Positions 61,352 through 64,000 of a stretch of DNA of 64,000 bases are shown here, piece after piece; the stretch's first letter is position 1; every line of letters begins with the position of its first letter. Where the stretch lies: the NCBI GenBank assembly GCA_965214945.1, contig OZ244029.1, positions 1 through 64,000 of the forward strand. Direction: 5' to 3'. This stretch comes from JAAXHB01 sp965214945. Lineage in GTDB: Bacteria; Actinomycetota; Acidimicrobiia; Acidimicrobiales; Aldehydirespiratoraceae. The position numbers and the translations under genes are program-made. The notes beneath the pieces were generated by a model. It saw only the letters and a list, made by a program, of their open reading frames with translations, had not been told where the DNA came from and did not search any database.

Positions 61352-62095
61352 CTACTTCTCCTGCCAGCGGGCGTAGCGGGGATCTTCTAAGAAGAAAGCC
61401 CGGTGCATGCCGTCGAAGGCGAGCCACTGCAGATCGATGCTGCGGCGCACAGCGTTGAACACTCGGCCTTGGGTGTAGTCGTCGAGCGCATACCTGCGGA
61501 TGATGGCCGGACCGATATCGCCGTGGCCCTCCTCGATCTCCGACGCGTGGATCTCCCAGTACTGCAGGCCCTTGCTGCCGCGCTCGTAGCCGTAGTTGTG
61601 GACGAACGACTCGATGAGCAGGTCGTTTCGCTTGGCCGACGCCGACTCAATGAACGCGATGCCGGCTATGGCTGCGATCCAGTCACCCTTGAAAGCGTTG
61701 AAGTAGCGCCACTGCTCGAAGGCGGCCGTCTCCGGGATGGGGTCGGTGGCTTTCATCTCCTCGGGCGACAGGCCAAGCGTCGCGCACCAGTTGAAATAAA
61801 TCTGTAGGTGGTGGCCGGTGCCGGAGTGGCTGCCGGTGGCTTCCTCCATCAGCACGTCGTCGAACCAGAGGTGCTCGATGTCGGGGTCGTCCTCGGGGGC
61901 CAGGGCGTACACCGCGCAGTGGGGCCGGGGGTTTGGCTTCGGGCCGACGAAGAAAAACTGTCGGGCGAACCCCCGGAGCGCCTTACGGCTCGCCTTGCCC
62001 TCGCAGATCTCGGCGACTAGCGGGTGGAACTTGATGTGCTCGCGCTCGACCATCCGGTCGATCCGCTCGAGCAGCTCGTTTGGTTCTACGGCCAC
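61352..62095 (-). CDS. Heme-oxygenase-like (TenA/PqqC-fold) putative diiron oxidase
   Basis: 247 residues, GTG at 62095. All-helical TenA/PqqC/CADD superfamily. A plausible six-ligand set of heme-oxygenase-like diiron oxidases is visible: Glu84 or Glu85 and His90 (LMEEATGSH), Glu150 (AFIESA), then His183, Glu188 and His191 (EIHASEIEEGH). This argues for an oxygen-activating enzyme rather than a thiaminase. Last gene of the amidohydrolase-RidA-hydrolase-side strand, starting 31 bp after the hydrolase stop, with its own TACACT box 7 nt before the GTG. Confidence 0.72.
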   Translation of the reverse strand: MAVEPNELLERIDRMVEREHIKFHPLVAEICEGKASRKALRGFARQFFFVGPKPNPRPHCAVYALAPEDDPDIEHLWFDDVLMEEATGSHSGTGHHLQIYFNWCATLGLSPEEMKATDPIPETAAFEQWRYFNAFKGDWIAAIAGIAFIESASAKRNDLLIESFVHNYGYERGSKGLQYWEIHASEIEEGHGDIGPAIIRRYALDDYTQGRVFNAVRRSIDLQWLAFDGMHRAFFLEDPRYARWQEK

Positions 62096-62102
62096 CGCGG
62101 CG

Positions 62103-62108
62103 AGTGTA
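62103..62108 (-). promoter_or_regulatory. -10 box for a leaderless transcript
   Basis: TACACT on the minus strand lies 7 nt before the GTG at 62095, in the 31-bp gap after the alpha/beta hydrolase gene. Confidence 0.4.
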
Positions 62109-62126
62109 TCTGAGACAGGGTCGGCC

Positions 62127-62984
62127 CTAGTCGGCCGGCTCGTCGATTAGCTCCACCCCTGGGATCTCTCGCTCGCCTAGGCGGCAGTCGAGGAACTCGA
62201 CGACGATCCGGTTGAAGGCGTCTGGGCGCTCGAAGTAAGGCGCGTGGGCGGCGCCGTCCATCACCGCCAGCCGGGCGCCGGGCAGCGTCCTGTGGGCGGC
62301 GCGGCCCAGCTCGAGCGGGAACCCGACGTCGTGGCGCCCCCAGACGATGAGCTTGCGTACGGCCACCGCAGCGAGGCGCTCGCCGACGACGTCGTCGTCG
62401 AGATGATCGCCGAAGTAGGCCGCGATCTGCTCGAAACCCTTGGCCGCTCCGGGCGAGTTGTTGATCCGGAACTCCTCGCGGCGCAGCTCGGGCGTGACCA
62501 GCGCCTCGTCGTGCAGCACCGTTCGCAGCTTCTGGCCGATCATCTGCCAGGAGGTCTCACCGATCAGGCTCTGGGTGCGCTTGCGGCGCTCGGCACCGAT
62601 CGGCGTGATGCCCACAGTGCCGACCAGCACCAGCCCGGCGACCCGCTCGGGCATCTCGCAGGCCGCGGTGGCGCAAACATGCCCGCCGAGCGAGGTACCC
62701 ACAAGGTGCGCCCTCTCGAGGCCTAGCCGGTCGAGCAGCGCTCCGGTGAGCCTGGCGTACTCCGGCACCGTGCTGGGGATGTCGGGGCCCTTCTGAGCCA
62801 GGCCGTGGCCAGGCAGGTCGAAGGCGATGGCGCGGTAACCAGCCGCGGCTAACCCGGCCATGTTGCGCCGCCAGCGGTCTGCCCGGGCGCCCACCCCATG
62901 CACCAGCAGCATCGCCTTGTCGCCGTCGCCGGCCTCGAGCACCCTGGTGCGGACGCCGCCCGCGTCTATCGGGTACTGGATCAT
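62127..62984 (-). CDS. Alpha/beta hydrolase
   Basis: 285 residues from the ATG at 62984, which overlaps the RidA-like stop (ATGA). Features: LLVHGVGARADRW (oxyanion loop), nucleophile elbow GTSLGGH, acid VWGRHDVGFP, and catalytic histidine DGAAHAPYFERP. This is the pattern of meta-cleavage-product or carbamate-type hydrolases. With the RidA-like and amidohydrolase genes it probably processes ring-opened intermediates. Exact substrate unknown. Confidence 0.85.
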   Translation of the reverse strand: MIQYPIDAGGVRTRVLEAGDGDKAMLLVHGVGARADRWRRNMAGLAAAGYRAIAFDLPGHGLAQKGPDIPSTVPEYARLTGALLDRLGLERAHLVGTSLGGHVCATAACEMPERVAGLVLVGTVGITPIGAERRKRTQSLIGETSWQMIGQKLRTVLHDEALVTPELRREEFRINNSPGAAKGFEQIAAYFGDHLDDDVVGERLAAVAVRKLIVWGRHDVGFPLELGRAAHRTLPGARLAVMDGAAHAPYFERPDAFNRIVVEFLDCRLGEREIPGVELIDEPAD

Positions 62985-63472
62985 GTGTCGGGCTGCCTGG
63001 CTTTGGCCAGTTCGAGCGGCAGCACGGCGTCGGCGTCGATCTCGATCAACGCCTCCGGCCGGGCCAGCCTGCTCACCACCACCAGCGTGCTGGCCGGGTA
63101 GCTGTGGGGGTTGAAGAACTCGGAGCGAGCCTCGTGGATCCTCTGGAAGTCGTTGCGGGTCATGGGCTCCGTCACATAGACGCGCACCCGCACCACATCG
63201 TCGAGGGTGGCGCCGGCCCGGGCGAGGGTGCCGCGGATGTTGCGGCAAACTTGGCGGGTCTGCTCGAAGATGTCGCCGATGCCGACGAGCCGGTCCCAGT
63301 CGTCAGGGTCGGGTGACTGGTCGTTGGTAGCGGTCTTGCCCGATGCGTACACGTGGCGGACGCCGCCGACGTCGACCGCCACGCCCGCGGAGTGGATCAG
63401 CTGGTTGACGCCGGCACCGTCGAAGAGATGGGAGGACTTGCCCACCTCGGGGTCGATGATGCGCTTGTCCAA
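62981..63472 (-). CDS. RidA-family protein (Arg replaced) in the catabolic operon
   Basis: 163 residues from a TTG at 63472. It has SAGVAVDVGGVRHVYASGKT, QTRQVCRNIRGTLARAGATL and EALIEIDADAVLP. The catalytic arginine position reads PASTLV in place of PARS, so canonical enamine deamination is doubtful. It is coupled to the alpha/beta hydrolase by a 4-bp overlap and lies 15 bp after the amidohydrolase. Confidence 0.82.
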   Translation of the reverse strand: MDKRIIDPEVGKSSHLFDGAGVNQLIHSAGVAVDVGGVRHVYASGKTATNDQSPDPDDWDRLVGIGDIFEQTRQVCRNIRGTLARAGATLDDVVRVRVYVTEPMTRNDFQRIHEARSEFFNPHSYPASTLVVVSRLARPEALIEIDADAVLPLELAKARQPDT

Positions 63473-63487
63473 GCTCGCCCCCTACGC

Positions 63488-64000
63488 CTACGCCGTCTCC
63501 TGGGCGGTCGCCGCGGCCAGCCCACTCAGCTCCGCGGCCAGCTCGCGCTCACCGTCGGATGCGAAATCGCGGACGTCGGGATCCGGCCTCTGCCCCGGCT
63601 CGTCGCCGCCGTTGTAGACCAGGTCATAGGTGATCTCGCTGGGGCAGATGTGCTGGGCCCGTTCATACGGCCGGCGCTGGGCGAGCACCTCGTCGTCGAA
63701 GCGCTGCACCTCGCCGCGCAGTATCACGGTCTCGATGCGGGTCTTGTCCTGCAGCACGCGGATGTCGGCCAGTGGGTCGCCGTCCACCACGATGATGTCG
63801 GCACCCTTGCCGACCCGAATCGAGCCCACGTCGTCGTCGTGCCCGAGCACGCGGGCGCAGTCGTGTGTTGCGGCCCTGATCGCCTCGAGCGCCGTCATCC
63901 CCGAATACCGCATCAGCAGCTCGAGCTCGCGGGCGTGCCACTCGCCGTAGGGCGTGGCCGCGAAGCCGGTGTCGGTGCCGCAGATGAGCGTCACGCCGGC
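63488..64000 (-). CDS. Metal-dependent amidohydrolase, C-terminal part (5' end outside window)
   Basis: 171 codons including the stop are visible; the gene continues beyond the window. The C-terminal half of the imidazolonepropionase-like/prolidase-like amidohydrolase superfamily is recognisable: ICGTDTGFAATPYGEWHARE with the catalytic Asp, then MTALEAIRAATHDCARVLG and VGKGADIIVVDGDPLADI. Probably hydrolyses a cyclic or linear amide. First known gene of the unit running to RidA-like and alpha/beta hydrolase. Confidence 0.85.
   Translation of the reverse strand, partial: AGVTLICGTDTGFAATPYGEWHARELELLMRYSGMTALEAIRAATHDCARVLGHDDDVGSIRVGKGADIIVVDGDPLADIRVLQDKTRIETVILRGEVQRFDDEVLAQRRPYERAQHICPSEITYDLVYNGGDEPGQRPDPDVRDFASDGERELAAELSGLAAATAQETA

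Noticed and set aside
61352..62095. Thiaminase II (TenA) or PqqC
   Set aside because: The visible Glu/His set resembles diiron HDO ligands, and no thiamine or PQQ genes are nearby; kept as a general heme-oxygenase-like protein.

Overview
The window is high-GC bacterial DNA, most likely from an actinomycete of the class Acidimicrobiia or a close relative. The reasons are the actinobacterial order tRNA-Met ... tRNA-Trp-secE-nusG-rplK-rplA-rplJ-rplL-rpoB-rpoC, an acidic-tailed solute-binding lipoprotein, many GTG starts, and an apparent preference for leaderless transcripts (a TAnnnT -10 box 6-9 nt before the start codon). This placement is inference; there is no rRNA gene in the window.

Layout. 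(1) 1-12.4 kb, minus strand: the transcription/translation core (rpoC partial, rpoB, four ribosomal protein genes with an L10-leader-like hairpin, nusG, secE, tRNA-Trp), then an ECF sigma factor with a zinc anti-sigma factor, then tRNA-Met. (2) 12.5-14.6 kb: small genes (RidA-like, flavodoxin-fold oxidoreductase, coiled-coil protein, DinB-like). (3) 14.7-26 kb: an osmolyte region. A large exported/membrane protein fuses an OpuAC/ProX-type betaine-binding domain to a glutamate-receptor-like potassium channel. It faces a BCCT betaine/carnitine transporter across a bidirectional terminator. After a creatininase-family gene comes a four-gene operon that reads as gamma-butyrobetaine/carnitine catabolism: carnitine dehydrogenase-thioesterase fusion, acyl-CoA dehydrogenase, ADP-forming acyl-CoA ligase and CaiD. 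(4) 26.3-28.2 kb: a DrrAB-type ABC exporter. (5) 28.3-40.8 kb: a MidA/NDUFAF7-type methyltransferase followed by a complex I operon nuoABCD-HIJKLMN that has no nuoEFG. (6) 41-44.7 kb: an AAA ATPase with a TOPRIM/DUF4435-like tail (defence candidate), a small membrane protein and a DUF433/PIN-like toxin-antitoxin pair of visibly lower GC. (7) 44.8-64 kb: a catabolic island. It holds a molybdenum hydroxylase operon (M, L, S and a second L), a five-gene branched-chain-type ABC importer co-directional with a cyanuric acid hydrolase/barbiturase-family ring-opening amidohydrolase and an NdmA/VanA-type Rieske oxygenase, a second such Rieske oxygenase, a two-subunit ring-hydroxylating dioxygenase, a heme-oxygenase-like diiron protein, an alpha/beta hydrolase, two RidA-like proteins and a partial metal-dependent amidohydrolase.

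How the parts may work together. The osmolyte region would sense, import and consume quaternary amines. The catabolic island looks built to import an N-heterocycle, hydroxylate it at a molybdenum centre, N-demethylate or oxygenate it with Rieske enzymes, and open the ring with the barbiturase-like enzyme. The true substrate cannot be read from the sequence. Several further patterns stand out: short two-copy tandem duplications at gene ends, a duplicated nuo promoter core driving a putative 23-codon upstream ORF before nuoI, and three RidA-like proteins that all lack the catalytic arginine.
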